Source: Carboxylicivirga sp. (lineage in GTDB: Bacteria > Bacteroidota > Bacteroidia > Bacteroidales > Marinilabiliaceae). From it: a DNA stretch of 64,000 nt. Of this stretch, positions 1-9,148 are shown piece by piece. The notes under the pieces are model-generated. The model was not told the DNA's origin and did no database searches. It worked only from the letters and a program-made list of their open reading frames with translations. The stretch covers positions 1 to 64,000 of the forward strand of contig JAOARW010000035.1 in assembly GCA_025210475.1 (NCBI GenBank). Reading direction: 5' to 3'. The position numbers and the translations under genes are program-made. Each line of letters starts with the position of its first letter. The stretch's first letter is position 1.

Positions 1-509
1 ACCACCCATTTGAAGAACCCCCAAATAACAACCTCAAAGTAATACAAGGGACTTTGTTTTAAAATATGGGTTTTAAACTCACCTAAGCCGCATGGTTATT
101 GAATGTATTTTAATTGTAATGATTATTTAGGACGCTATTGTTTACCAACTATTACAAACTCCGGATAATCCTTTAGATAATCGGCAATCAGTTCACGGGC
201 AAAACGCTCATCATCTATGATTATACAGGTGTATGTTGATTTCATATTAATTTCGATTCATGAATTGATTTTTACTCAATTCTATGCCTATCCTGCTAAA
301 ATAAATCTAATTCTCGATTGCTTAAAATAAAGGAGAAAATATTATTCAGGTGAAAGGATATGTTTTTTCAAATGTCTTTTAACATTGGATTAATCAGGAT
401 GCGACGAATGAGATTTTTTGTCGTGCCATTAAATTATTGATTAGGCATTGGGTGTATACCAATTAATAAGTAACATTGCAGTTAACACGATTTTATCAAA
501 GCAGACGCA
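1..509. other. Intergenic left edge with one gene relic
   Basis: No intact gene is visible here. The only coding trace is the truncated response-regulator start on the minus strand at 135-245, listed separately. The rest is AT-rich sequence upstream of the LspA-like gene; I see no clear promoter match or terminator. Confidence 0.5.
135..245 (-). pseudogene. Truncated N-terminus of a response regulator
   Basis: Reading the minus strand from the ATG at 245 gives 36 codons before a TAG. The product contains IIIDDERFARELIADYL followed by a PEFVIVG-like stretch. This is the start of a receiver domain as found in LytTR-type response regulators: beta-1, the acidic DD pair, alpha-1 and the start of beta-2. 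The frame stops at once after VGK, so no phospho-acceptor Asp and no output domain remain. It is most likely a relic left by deletion. A functional 36-residue peptide is unlikely. Confidence 0.6.
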
Positions 510-1040
510 ATGAAACAACAACTAATCAAGTTTATAGTACTAATAGCCATACTAATTTCGGGTTGCACAAGCGATTTAAAAATCAAGGAGATTATTAATA
601 ATCAGTTAAAGGAGCAGTCGGTGGCGGTGATTGATAACTTCCTAAACTTCACATATGTTGAGAACCATGCCATTGCTTTTGGTATGTTTAACGGAATCGA
701 TCGCGATATTCGTATGCCCATCATTTTTATCCTGCCTGTGTTGGTAACCCTGTTTGGTTTTTACCTGATCTGGCGATTAAGAAAAAGCAAGTTTCGCTTA
801 TTGCTGCCAATATTTATTATACTGGGAGGGGCTTATGGTAATATTATTGATCGCGCCATGAATGGTTATGTCACCGATTTTCTGCATGTACATTACCATC
901 TTCAATACAACTTTTATGTATTTAATGTGGCCGATGTATTGGTAAATATCGGGCTGATTCTGATTTTGTTTCAGTACAAGGAGTTTAATAAATTGCTGGA
1001 TGATACATTTGGTAAGAAGGCAAGTGTGAGCAATAAATAA
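510..1040 (+). CDS. Divergent LspA-like signal peptidase II
   Basis: The 176-aa membrane protein has the family's two catalytic aspartate motifs: GNIID (Asp114) and FNVAD (Asp142). It has hydrophobic segments at about 5-19, 69-88, 97-113 and 139-155. LspA cleaves lipoprotein signal peptides in the inner membrane. Two features are unusual. The first segment ends in a lipobox-like LISGC (Cys19), where classical LspA has LDQxTK. The usual N-x-G-A-A-F-G motif reads NHAIAFG, without its first glycine. It may be a second, divergent or specialised LspA that is itself lipid-modified. It converges on larB and seems to be a single-gene unit. Confidence 0.75.
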   Translation: MKQQLIKFIVLIAILISGCTSDLKIKEIINNQLKEQSVAVIDNFLNFTYVENHAIAFGMFNGIDRDIRMPIIFILPVLVTLFGFYLIWRLRKSKFRLLLPIFIILGGAYGNIIDRAMNGYVTDFLHVHYHLQYNFYVFNVADVLVNIGLILILFQYKEFNKLLDDTFGKKASVSNK

Positions 1041-1136
1041 CTTGTTTTATCTACCGATAGATCGTTAGAAATTAGACAAAAGACATAAGAAAGATTTGAT
1101 GATGCTTAGGTCGGTATTGCCAAATCAAAGTTATTA

Positions 1137-1874
1137 CTAGCTTCTGTTCTTCGCTATCAAAGCTGCAACAACGGCTGCCCTTAAGCCACCATCAATATTC
1201 ACAACGGTTAAGTTAGGCGCACAGCTGGCCAGCATGCTGGTTAAGGCTGCTTCTTTGGCTCTGAATCCATAGCCCACCGATGTTGGTACGCCAATAACCG
1301 GAAGCGGAACCAATGAGGCCACAAAAGGAGCCAGGGCACCTTCCATGCCTGCCACCACTATAACGGCCGAAGCATCTTGTTCAATGCCATGTTTGATGGC
1401 CTCCAACACACGGGTCGGGTGAGCAATTCCGCGGTCTTCAAACACGATGGGCGTTACGCCAACCGCCTTTAAAATAACTTCGCACTCGTAGGTAACCGGG
1501 TGATCAGCCGAACCGGCACTGATGACCAACACACTGCCTTTGGCCTCGGGCATCGAACCAATTATCGTGGCATTAACCGACCAGAGAACCGGGAACTGAT
1601 CCTTAAAATGTGCGTTTAATTCTTTGTAAAACGGACTGCGCGAAACAACCACCCGCGGATGTTTCTCCAAAAGCTGGCTTGTTAATTCGATGGTTTGCTC
1701 CAGGGTCTTGTATTCACCATAAATGATTTCGGGAATATTGGTTCGCATCCCCTGGTTGACATCTAAAATATATCGGCTGGCGGTTTCCATCCAATCGAGT
1801 GAAAAATGACGCTGTGCCTCTTCCTTGCTGATGCTGCCGTTTTGTATCTGATCAAATAATTCGTCGAAAGTCAT
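1137..1874 (-). CDS. larB: LarB, pyridinium-3,5-biscarboxylic acid mononucleotide synthase
   Basis: The 245-aa protein has a LarB-specific N-terminal region (about 1-110) followed by a PurE/AIR-carboxylase-like domain. That domain carries the signature VAGMEGALAPFVASL and PVIGVPTSVGYG near residues 175-205. In the known pathway LarB carboxylates and hydrolyses nicotinic acid adenine dinucleotide, the first step towards the nickel-pincer nucleotide cofactor of lactate racemase-type enzymes. It lies 78 bp downstream of larE on the same strand, so the two probably form an operon. No larC or larA is seen in the window. Confidence 0.85.
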   Translation of the reverse strand: MTFDELFDQIQNGSISKEEAQRHFSLDWMETASRYILDVNQGMRTNIPEIIYGEYKTLEQTIELTSQLLEKHPRVVVSRSPFYKELNAHFKDQFPVLWSVNATIIGSMPEAKGSVLVISAGSADHPVTYECEVILKAVGVTPIVFEDRGIAHPTRVLEAIKHGIEQDASAVIVVAGMEGALAPFVASLVPLPVIGVPTSVGYGFRAKEAALTSMLASCAPNLTVVNIDGGLRAAVVAALIAKNRS

Positions 1875-1952
1875 GTAATACTATTTTGGGTTTGAGGTTT
1901 CCGGTTTGAGAACTGTTTTCTTTCGTCCATCCGCCATCTTTCGTCTTCTTTC

Positions 1953-2732
1953 TCATTTTATTCTTTTATCATACTCATTTGGTCGCGAACGTTTAACATC
2001 GATCGTTACAAACAAACACACTTTACCGCCCAAATCAAATAATTCCTGCCTGACCTTTTCATCAGCCAGAAGAGCATAGCTCTCTGGTTTTGATAATTCG
2101 ATACGCAGGTGGTCTTCGTCATCAATGCGGCATCTCACATCGAAGTCGTTGGTTTTATCAATGATGTAGTTCTCAATATTGTAGATAGCCCGTATGCGCT
2201 CGGGTGTTAATAAATGATGGTAGTTGATGCGTGTTGCCAGGCAACTTTCATGCTCGGCAAATAAGGGATCGGCCCCAAAGGCAATGGCAATATCTTTGGT
2301 TTCCCAGGAGGTAATGCCCAGCTCGGCCAGGGGCGATAATACCTTAAACTCATCCAGTGCCTGTTTGCCCGGACGGTAATTGCCCAAATCACTGGCTGTG
2401 GTGCCATCAAAAATGGCTTTGCCATCATTGGGCACTAAGGATAGTATGTGGTGTTTGCAATGGTAACAGCGTCGTTCCGGGTTGGCATGTACCACCTCAT
2501 TGGGAGTTACCTCGATGATTTTCAATTCGGGAGCCCCCAGGTTACGGGCCTGAATAATCATGTCGTCGGCATTGGCACGATTAAAACCATTGTTTACCCA
2601 AATGGACGTGATATCTGCCTTGGCTTTCATGGCGGCGCCCAATACAGCGCTGCTGTCAAAGCCTCCCGAAAACAGAAGGTAACCTTCCGTATGCTGTCTG
2701 AACCAATCGATTAATGTTTCCTGTTTTCCCAT
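1953..2732 (-). CDS. larE: LarE, ATP-dependent sulfur transferase for the nickel-pincer cofactor
   Basis: The 259-aa protein has a PP-loop ATP pyrophosphatase motif (FSGGFDSS, residues 21-28). The family adenylates the carboxylates of the LarB product and transfers sulfur to them. Three cysteines stand in family positions: Cys89 and Cys92 (RRCYHCK) and Cys164 (ESCLATR). The three-Cys pattern is known in LarE enzymes that hold a [4Fe-4S] cluster as sulfur carrier, in contrast to single-Cys sacrificial LarE, so a cluster type is inferred. It is the promoter-proximal gene of the larE-larB pair; it is followed upstream by a long non-coding spacer. Confidence 0.85.
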   Translation of the reverse strand: MGKQETLIDWFRQHTEGYLLFSGGFDSSAVLGAAMKAKADITSIWVNNGFNRANADDMIIQARNLGAPELKIIEVTPNEVVHANPERRCYHCKHHILSLVPNDGKAIFDGTTASDLGNYRPGKQALDEFKVLSPLAELGITSWETKDIAIAFGADPLFAEHESCLATRINYHHLLTPERIRAIYNIENYIIDKTNDFDVRCRIDDEDHLRIELSKPESYALLADEKVRQELFDLGGKVCLFVTIDVKRSRPNEYDKRIK

Positions 2733-2976
2733 TGCTGCAAAATTTGCTTTAAGATAGAGAAAAAAATAGATTGATTTGGGATTAAAAAGCTGAATCCAGG
2801 GCTTTGGCTTTTAGCATTAATTGAGAAATATAAGTATTGAACTTAAAGTATTGTCGTACTATACTGCATTATTAAATTTAGAACTATAATAATTAAGTCC
2901 GAAGCCCTTAGTCCGAAGTCTGAGTTTTAGAAAAAAGCCAATGGTCATCAGCCGTCGGCTTATAGATTTAATTTTG

Positions 2977-3080
2977 TAGCTCAGAGCTCCAATTTTCTGG
3001 CTCGGAGCTACTTTTTTGTATCTCTGAGCTCCGATTTTCTAGCTCGGAACTACCTTTTTGCAGCTCAAAGCTCCAATTTG
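2977..3080. repeat. 42-bp tandem repeat, 2.5 copies, terminator-like
   Basis: Units at 2977-3018 and 3019-3060 are exactly 42 bp each, and a partial third unit ends at 3080. Each full unit pairs an AGCTC.GAGCTCC arm with a later GCTCGGA(G/A)CTAC arm and ends in a CTTTTTTG or CCTTTTTG run. Every unit could therefore fold as a hairpin followed by a U-tract. It lies between larE and the convergent end of nothing else, in the spacer 2733-3158, downstream of the rnd gene on the minus strand. Confidence 0.75.
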
Positions 3081-3106
3081 ATCATCATTGGCTATTTTCC
3101 AACAAA

Positions 3107-3136
3107 CAAAAAACGGCCCTCCGAAGAGCGCCGTTT
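3107..3136 (-). terminator. Rho-independent terminator of the efflux operon
   Basis: On the minus strand the stem AAACGGCGCTC / GAGGGCCGTTT (one mismatch) closes a TTCG tetraloop and is followed by a T-run (A-run at 3107-3113 on the plus strand). It begins 23 bp after the rnd stop codon. Confidence 0.85.
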
Positions 3137-3158
3137 GTATTTTGAGTTTATTAAATGC

Positions 3159-6100
3159 TTACTTGATGTTATCGATTTTATCAACCAGGCCACTGTCGGC
3201 TTTTTGTGGTGAGAATCGATTACGAACTCTAACAGCAAGGTTATACATAACCGGTGCCATTATTAAGGTAAGTACGGTTGAGGTACTTAATCCGAAAATA
3301 ACGGTCCAGGCCATTGGTGCCCAAAAATCGGCATTATCGCCACCAAAGTAAATCTTTGGATCCAGTTCAGAAAAGAGGCTGAAGAAATCGAAGTTTAACC
3401 CAACGGCCATTGGAATCAGTCCCAATACAGTTGTGATGGCTGTTAACAATACCGGACGCAAACGGGTTTTACCGGCACGAACAATACTGTTGACTTCGTC
3501 TTCGCGCGATAGTCGGCCTTTTTCGCCCAGGCCTTTCTTTTCTTTTACCTGGCCGCGTACCAAGTCGATGTAGTCAATAAGTACAATACCATTATTTACC
3601 ACAATACCAGCCAGCGACACAATACCTACACCGGTCATCAGAATGATAAAATCCATTTGGAAAGTACCCAGTCCCATAAACACACCAATGGTACTTAAGC
3701 CTACCGTACCAATAATAATGGCAGGCTTGGCGCCCGAGTTAAACTGGGTTATCAGAATCATGGCAATTAATGCAATGGCCAATAATAAAGCGCCCACAAG
3801 GAAGTCGGATGTTTCCTGCTGGCTTTCCTGCTCACCGGTCATTTTCCAGCTGTAATTGGCCGGCATCTGATAATCGGATAACACCTGCTTGATGCGGGCA
3901 TTAATGGTATTGGCATTGTAGCCTTCCACCACGTTTGAACCTAAAGTGATAACGCGGGTATTGTCGATTCGCGTAATCTTTTCGTAGGTCGAAGCATATT
4001 CGTAATGCGCCACGGCCGAGATCGGAATCAGACTGATCTTACCATTTTTATCTACCTTCATTTTCTGATTCATCAGCGTTGATACATCATAACGGTACTG
4101 ATCCTGCAAACGCAGCATAATGTCGAATTCATCCTCACCATCTTTGTATTTGCTGATTTCTTTACCATATAATGACGTACGAACAGCCATGGCTACCTGT
4201 TGCGTTGATAAGCCCATGCGACGCACCTTATCACGATCGATAAACAACTGCATTTCGGGCTTGCTGGTGTTGAGGTCCATTTCCAGGTTCTCAATACCGC
4301 CAATGTGGTCGTCGTTAATGGTTTGCTTAATGTCCTCTGTCAGGTCAATTAAGCGCTCATAATCATCACCGGCAATTTCGATGTTAATAGGTTTACCAAC
4401 CGGAGGTCCGTTTTGCTCTTTTTCGATAAATATCTTGGCTCCAACAAAGCCTTCGAAGGCCTGCGACAGCTTCGACATAATATCGCGTGTGCTGTGTCCT
4501 TGACGGAACTGGTAATCGAGGAAAGTGATGGTTGTAAGAGATTTATTGGGCGATCGGCCCGATTCAAATAAACCGCCTTTACCGGTTCCCACACTTACTC
4601 CAACCGATTTAACAATGTCCATGTAAGGCTCCAGTGTACTGTATAGTATTTCTTCGGCACTAACCGTAAGCTGATCCGTTACTTCGATGTCGGTACCCAA
4701 TGGCAGTTCCATGGTTACGTAGATGGTTCGCGGTTCATTTTCGGGGAAGAAATACACATTGGGTTTCATGGCGCCGAAAAAGAAAATGGAGAACAGGAAC
4801 AGACCAATGGAACCAAAGAGCAATGCTTTACTCGTTTTTCGACCTAAAGCCATACGTAAAGTGGCTTCATACATATTTTCCAGCATCGGCAGGAATTTAT
4901 GTTGGAACCAAATGGCGGATGGTTTTAGTACAAACTTATTAAGGGTGGTGATTATAAGTGGCAATACTAAAATGTTACCCCAAAGAATACTGCCAGCTAA
5001 ATAGGCAACAAGGCCAATAGCAGCAAGAATACCCGTGGCAATAAAATATTTGCGGAAGCTTTTCTTTTCGCGCACATCTTCCAGTTTCATAAACTGAGAA
5101 GCAAATACCGGGTTAAGCACCAATGCCACAAACAGGGATGAAGCCAATACGATAATCAGGGTAATGGGCAGGTAACTCATAAACTTACCCACAATGCCCG
5201 GCCAGAATACCAATGGGAAAAAGGCTGCCAGCGTAGTGGCTGTGGACGAAATAATGGGAATGGCAATTTCACTGGTACCATTTCGAACGGCCTTTTCGGG
5301 TTTAACCCCGTGCTCCATCATCCGGTAAACGTTTTCGATTACCACAATGGCATTATCAACCAGCATACCGAGTGCCAGCACCAGACTGAATAATACCATG
5401 GTGTTGATGGTATAGCCAATTTGCTTAAGAATCATCATCGATATAATCATCGACATTGGAATGGCCAGACCCGAGAAAATAGCGTTGCGCAAGCCCAGGA
5501 ACAAGTATAAAATGATCATCACAAAGATCATCCCCAGTAGGATACTGTTTTCGAGGTTGCTAATCTGGTCGCGCACAAACACCGACTGGTCGTCGGTTAC
5601 GGTTACCGTTAAATCCTTAGGCAGTGTTTCGCTTTCTTGCTTTTGCTTGATGATGCCCAATATTTTATCGGTGGCATCCAACAGATTTTGTCCACTCTTT
5701 TTAACGATGGATAAAGTTACCACCGATTTATGATCGAGGCGCGAAATGGTACTCTGCTCTTCGAAACCATCAATCACTTCGGCCACATCTTTAATGTAAA
5801 TGGCACGGCCATCAATCTCTTTAACAATGGTATTTCGGATTTCATCCATGTTGGTGTAATCGGCCTGCACACGAATGGAACGACGTGTACCATCCACTTT
5901 TACTTCACCGGCACCAACCGTAAAATTCTCTGTTTTAATAGCAAATTCAATATCGTCGAAAGTAAGATCGTAGGCTGCCATGCGGTGTGGGTTAGCATGA
6001 ATTTTAATCTCACGTTCGTCAACACCACGAATATCCGCTTCACGTACCTCGCGTAAAGTCTCGAATTCATCCTGAAGCCCTTCTGCAAATTTCTTTAGTT

Positions 6101-6602
6101 CGTAGATACTGTAATCACCCGAAAGGTTAATGTTCAGCACCGGAAACTCCGAAAAATCGATGTCATCCACAATGGGATCATCCATTAAGTCATCGGGTAA
6201 CTCACTAATGGCCTTATCCACCTTGTCTTTCACATCCAGTTTGGCCTGATCAACCGTTACATCAGCCTCAAACTCCACAATAATTAAACTCATGTCCTGG
6301 AACGAGTTGGACGACATTTTTTTAACGCCGTTCAAATCTTTCAGTTCTTTTTCCAGGGGACGTGTAATCAGGTTCTCAATGTCCAGTGGACTGTTACCCG
6401 GGTGGGGCGTACTTACCGAAATGTATGGAATAACAATTTCGGGAAACTGCTCCCTTTGCATCGTTGTATAACCCATCCAACCGGCTACAATCAAAAAGAG
6501 AGTAAGGATGTAGATGGTGTTTTTGTTAGCCAGTGCCATGAAAGTTGGTTTAAACTTCCGGGTCGACACTTTCTCTTTATATTTAATGTTTTCTTCTTGC
6601 AT
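3159..6602 (-). CDS. RND efflux transporter permease (AcrB/HAE1 family)
   Basis: The 1147-aa inner-membrane proton antiporter exports drugs or amphiphiles through a tripartite envelope complex. It has a first membrane segment at about 29-45 (IYILTLFLIVAGW), a porter domain with the GNSPLDIENLITRPLEKEL motif, and the TM4 signature LVDNAIVVIENV. There are two large periplasmic halves and twelve predicted membrane segments. In TM4 the AcrB Asp-Asp pair reads Asp-Asn, a variant common outside Proteobacteria. It is somewhat longer than AcrB because of an extended linker at about 530-570 and an insertion near the C-terminus. It lies 42 bp after the adaptor gene as last gene of a tetR-tolC-mfp-rnd operon. 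Confidence 0.93.
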   Translation of the reverse strand: MQEENIKYKEKVSTRKFKPTFMALANKNTIYILTLFLIVAGWMGYTTMQREQFPEIVIPYISVSTPHPGNSPLDIENLITRPLEKELKDLNGVKKMSSNSFQDMSLIIVEFEADVTVDQAKLDVKDKVDKAISELPDDLMDDPIVDDIDFSEFPVLNINLSGDYSIYELKKFAEGLQDEFETLREVREADIRGVDEREIKIHANPHRMAAYDLTFDDIEFAIKTENFTVGAGEVKVDGTRRSIRVQADYTNMDEIRNTIVKEIDGRAIYIKDVAEVIDGFEEQSTISRLDHKSVVTLSIVKKSGQNLLDATDKILGIIKQKQESETLPKDLTVTVTDDQSVFVRDQISNLENSILLGMIFVMIILYLFLGLRNAIFSGLAIPMSMIISMMILKQIGYTINTMVLFSLVLALGMLVDNAIVVIENVYRMMEHGVKPEKAVRNGTSEIAIPIISSTATTLAAFFPLVFWPGIVGKFMSYLPITLIIVLASSLFVALVLNPVFASQFMKLEDVREKKSFRKYFIATGILAAIGLVAYLAGSILWGNILVLPLIITTLNKFVLKPSAIWFQHKFLPMLENMYEATLRMALGRKTSKALLFGSIGLFLFSIFFFGAMKPNVYFFPENEPRTIYVTMELPLGTDIEVTDQLTVSAEEILYSTLEPYMDIVKSVGVSVGTGKGGLFESGRSPNKSLTTITFLDYQFRQGHSTRDIMSKLSQAFEGFVGAKIFIEKEQNGPPVGKPINIEIAGDDYERLIDLTEDIKQTINDDHIGGIENLEMDLNTSKPEMQLFIDRDKVRRMGLSTQQVAMAVRTSLYGKEISKYKDGEDEFDIMLRLQDQYRYDVSTLMNQKMKVDKNGKISLIPISAVAHYEYASTYEKITRIDNTRVITLGSNVVEGYNANTINARIKQVLSDYQMPANYSWKMTGEQESQQETSDFLVGALLLAIALIAMILITQFNSGAKPAIIIGTVGLSTIGVFMGLGTFQMDFIILMTGVGIVSLAGIVVNNGIVLIDYIDLVRGQVKEKKGLGEKGRLSREDEVNSIVRAGKTRLRPVLLTAITTVLGLIPMAVGLNFDFFSLFSELDPKIYFGGDNADFWAPMAWTVIFGLSTSTVLTLIMAPVMYNLAVRVRNRFSPQKADSGLVDKIDNIK

Positions 6603-6644
6603 CTTTATTATGATTTAGGCGAAGGATAAAAACTTTAACAGTTT

Positions 6645-7760
6645 CTAAATAGAAATGGCCGAGCCATCGACTACTTGTGCATAACCTTTGGTAATCACTT
6701 TGTCACCCGGGTTAATTCCTTCAATAACAAGTGTATTGTTGTTATCTTTAATGCCTGTTTTGATGTAGCGTTTTTTAGCCAGCATTTTGCCTTCCGACTT
6801 TTCGGCTACGAACACAAACTCACCGCTAAAATCTTTCTTCACCAGGATGGAAGGAACGATAATGGCGTTTTCGGCAGCAAAAGTGCGCAGCTTTAAAATA
6901 GCCAGCATATTCGGTTTGATGTCATTGGCTTTATTGTCCAAATCAATTCTGACGCGGAAGGTACGACTACCCGGATCGATCACCGATGATGAACGGAAGA
7001 TAGTGGCATCCATACTTTTGTCGATAACCGGAAATTCCAAAGCCACCTTATCACCGGCCTTAACATCCTGCAGGTATAACTCCGAAACATCGGCCGTAAT
7101 ATAAACCTTGTTGATATTTACCAGGCGGGCAAAAGGCATCTGTGGTCCGGCCATCTCACCTTGCTTCTGAATAACTTCATCCACCACACCGTCGATTGGT
7201 GCACGAACAATGGCCTGATCCAATTGGGCCATCAATCCTTCTTTTTGCTGCTCCAAAGCTTCTTTGTTCGACTTAGCTTGCAGGTACTCCATTTCAGAGC
7301 CAATATTCTGTTCCCATAAATCGGCCTGACGGTTAAAAGTTGTTGTTGCCAGTTGCAGATTAATCTCGGCCTGGGCCAAGGAGCGCTGAATCATCTCGGT
7401 GTTTAGTCGTGCTAATACATCGCCCATACGAACCTTGTCACCTTCTTTTACATCGATGGAAATAATTTTCCCGGCCGCTTCGGGACTAACCACAATATTC
7501 TGATCGGCCTGTACCTTACCGGTTACATCAACAAAGTGCTCATACAAACGGGGTTCAATCTGACTCGCAACCACATTAATGGCACTTAACGAATTACCAT
7601 TGGATAGGTCCTTTTCAAGCTTGGCAATGTTCTTTTTAAGTTCGCTTAATTCTTTTTTATAGTTGGCCAATTGTTCTTCTTTGGCTTTTCTGTCGTCATC
7701 GCCTTTGGGAGCGCAAGCAACCATGAGTGCGATAAGGGAAAATATAAATAACTTTTTCAT
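6645..7760 (-). CDS. RND efflux periplasmic adaptor lipoprotein (MFP/HlyD family)
   Basis: The 371-aa protein starts with a lipoprotein signal (LIALMVAC, Cys16) followed by a short coiled coil at about 25-55. Next come a barrel-sandwich lipoyl half (IVVSPEAAGKIISIDVKEGDKV), an alpha-helical hairpin (about 130-185), the second lipoyl half (VRAPIDGVVDEV), a beta-barrel and a membrane-proximal domain (NPGDKVITKGYAQV). It bridges the RND pump and TolC. It lies between tolC (34 bp) and rnd (42 bp) on the same strand. Confidence 0.93.
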   Translation of the reverse strand: MKKLFIFSLIALMVACAPKGDDDRKAKEEQLANYKKELSELKKNIAKLEKDLSNGNSLSAINVVASQIEPRLYEHFVDVTGKVQADQNIVVSPEAAGKIISIDVKEGDKVRMGDVLARLNTEMIQRSLAQAEINLQLATTTFNRQADLWEQNIGSEMEYLQAKSNKEALEQQKEGLMAQLDQAIVRAPIDGVVDEVIQKQGEMAGPQMPFARLVNINKVYITADVSELYLQDVKAGDKVALEFPVIDKSMDATIFRSSSVIDPGSRTFRVRIDLDNKANDIKPNMLAILKLRTFAAENAIIVPSILVKKDFSGEFVFVAEKSEGKMLAKKRYIKTGIKDNNNTLVIEGINPGDKVITKGYAQVVDGSAISI

Positions 7761-7794
7761 TGTGTTTGACTTTTAGGTGAAAGTGATGAGCTAA

Positions 7795-9132
7795 TTAAAG
7801 TTCGTTGATCGCTTTCTTGTATTTAATATGTGTATCTAATAAGTTGAGTGTTGATTGAATAAAGCTTAATTGCGACTGAATGTATTGCCCTTCGTTTTGA
7901 GATAATTCAACACTCGAAGCCAGTCCTTTTGTAAACTTAATTCGGGTACGATCATAAATTCGAAAAGCAATTGCTTCACCCTCTTTATCATTCAGGAAGG
8001 TAGCTTGCGCATTTTTAAAATTGGATTCAGCTACCATTAATTGTTGCTTAAGTCCTTCTTCCATCTGCCGCATTTCATTTTGAAGCTTCAGATAATTGAT
8101 CTTTTCTTGCTTGACTTTTGCATTCTGTCGGCCTGATTGAAAAATAGGCATGGTTAAGGATAAACCTAAAATCTGAGAATTGGTGTTATCCATTTTTTTG
8201 AAATCATCACCAAATTCAATATAGCTAATATTGTAAAAGGCGTTAATCTTTGGTAAATATTGAACCTGCTCATTTTTGATGAGTGTTTTTTGTGCTTCTT
8301 CCTGCGTTTCCAGAATTGAATAATCAATATGTGTAGTCACATCAAAATTATCAGATTTTGGAATGTAAGCTTCCACAGGTGTAAGCAAAAAATCAATTTG
8401 ATCAGTTAGGATAATTGGCTGATCAATGCTGATCCCCATCGAGTATTTCAAAACAGCTTCAGATATTAACAATTGCCTTTCTGCATCCAGCACCATGTTA
8501 CGCGAATTGTTGACCATCAGCTTTAGTTGATCAACATCTGTTAATTCGCGGAAGCCATTGTTATAATAGGCTTCGGTTTCTTTAAGAGTTTGAAGGTTAA
8601 CTTCAAGGTTTTTCTTGAATGTTTCCAGATTCTTATTGGCAATAAGAGCAACATAATATGCCTCTGCTACAGACTGACGGACATCAATTTCGGTCTTTGT
8701 TTTATTCTTTTCACTGATGTTAACATATATCCGGCTCGCTTTTATTCCTAAAAGATAAGAACCATCAAAAATCAATTGATTAACCTTACCTGTTGCATTC
8801 CAGTTGTATTGCTGGCCAAACTTCGTTTTTAAATTAATAGGATCAGAACCATCTTCAGGTGTCATTGTAATTACGTTCTCCTGAATTGATAAATTGTCGG
8901 TTAGCTGGGCTTCACCCGTTACCTGGGGTAAACCAATGGCAATGTACTCCCAAACCCTTTTTTCTGCGGCATCAATGTCGTAGCCAGCACTCTTACTCTG
9001 AAAAGCGTTTTCTGTGGCATAATCCATGGCTTTTTGCAACGAAAAAGCTAAGGAGTCACCATTCGATTGAGCTTTCAGTACCGATGCACCAAGGGGTAGT
9101 AGCATCAATATCATCATAAAGATGTTTCTCAT
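7795..9132 (-). CDS. TolC-like outer membrane efflux protein
   Basis: I chose the ATG at 9132 because it starts a signal peptide (MRNIFMMILMLLPLGASVLKAQ). The longer reading frame to 9252 would overlap the tetR gene and put 40 charged residues before the signal. The mature protein has two outer-membrane factor repeats with long heptad helices (about 160-260 and 360-440), as in the TolC family of trimeric export channels. It lies 16 bp after tetR and 34 bp before the adaptor gene, so it is the exit duct of this tripartite pump. Confidence 0.9.
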   Translation of the reverse strand: MRNIFMMILMLLPLGASVLKAQSNGDSLAFSLQKAMDYATENAFQSKSAGYDIDAAEKRVWEYIAIGLPQVTGEAQLTDNLSIQENVITMTPEDGSDPINLKTKFGQQYNWNATGKVNQLIFDGSYLLGIKASRIYVNISEKNKTKTEIDVRQSVAEAYYVALIANKNLETFKKNLEVNLQTLKETEAYYNNGFRELTDVDQLKLMVNNSRNMVLDAERQLLISEAVLKYSMGISIDQPIILTDQIDFLLTPVEAYIPKSDNFDVTTHIDYSILETQEEAQKTLIKNEQVQYLPKINAFYNISYIEFGDDFKKMDNTNSQILGLSLTMPIFQSGRQNAKVKQEKINYLKLQNEMRQMEEGLKQQLMVAESNFKNAQATFLNDKEGEAIAFRIYDRTRIKFTKGLASSVELSQNEGQYIQSQLSFIQSTLNLLDTHIKYKKAINEL

Positions 9133-9148
9133 AGTTGTGTGTTTATAT

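Noticed and set aside
2977..3080. CRISPR array
   Set aside because: The repeats are contiguous 42-bp units without unique spacers, and no cas gene is in the window.
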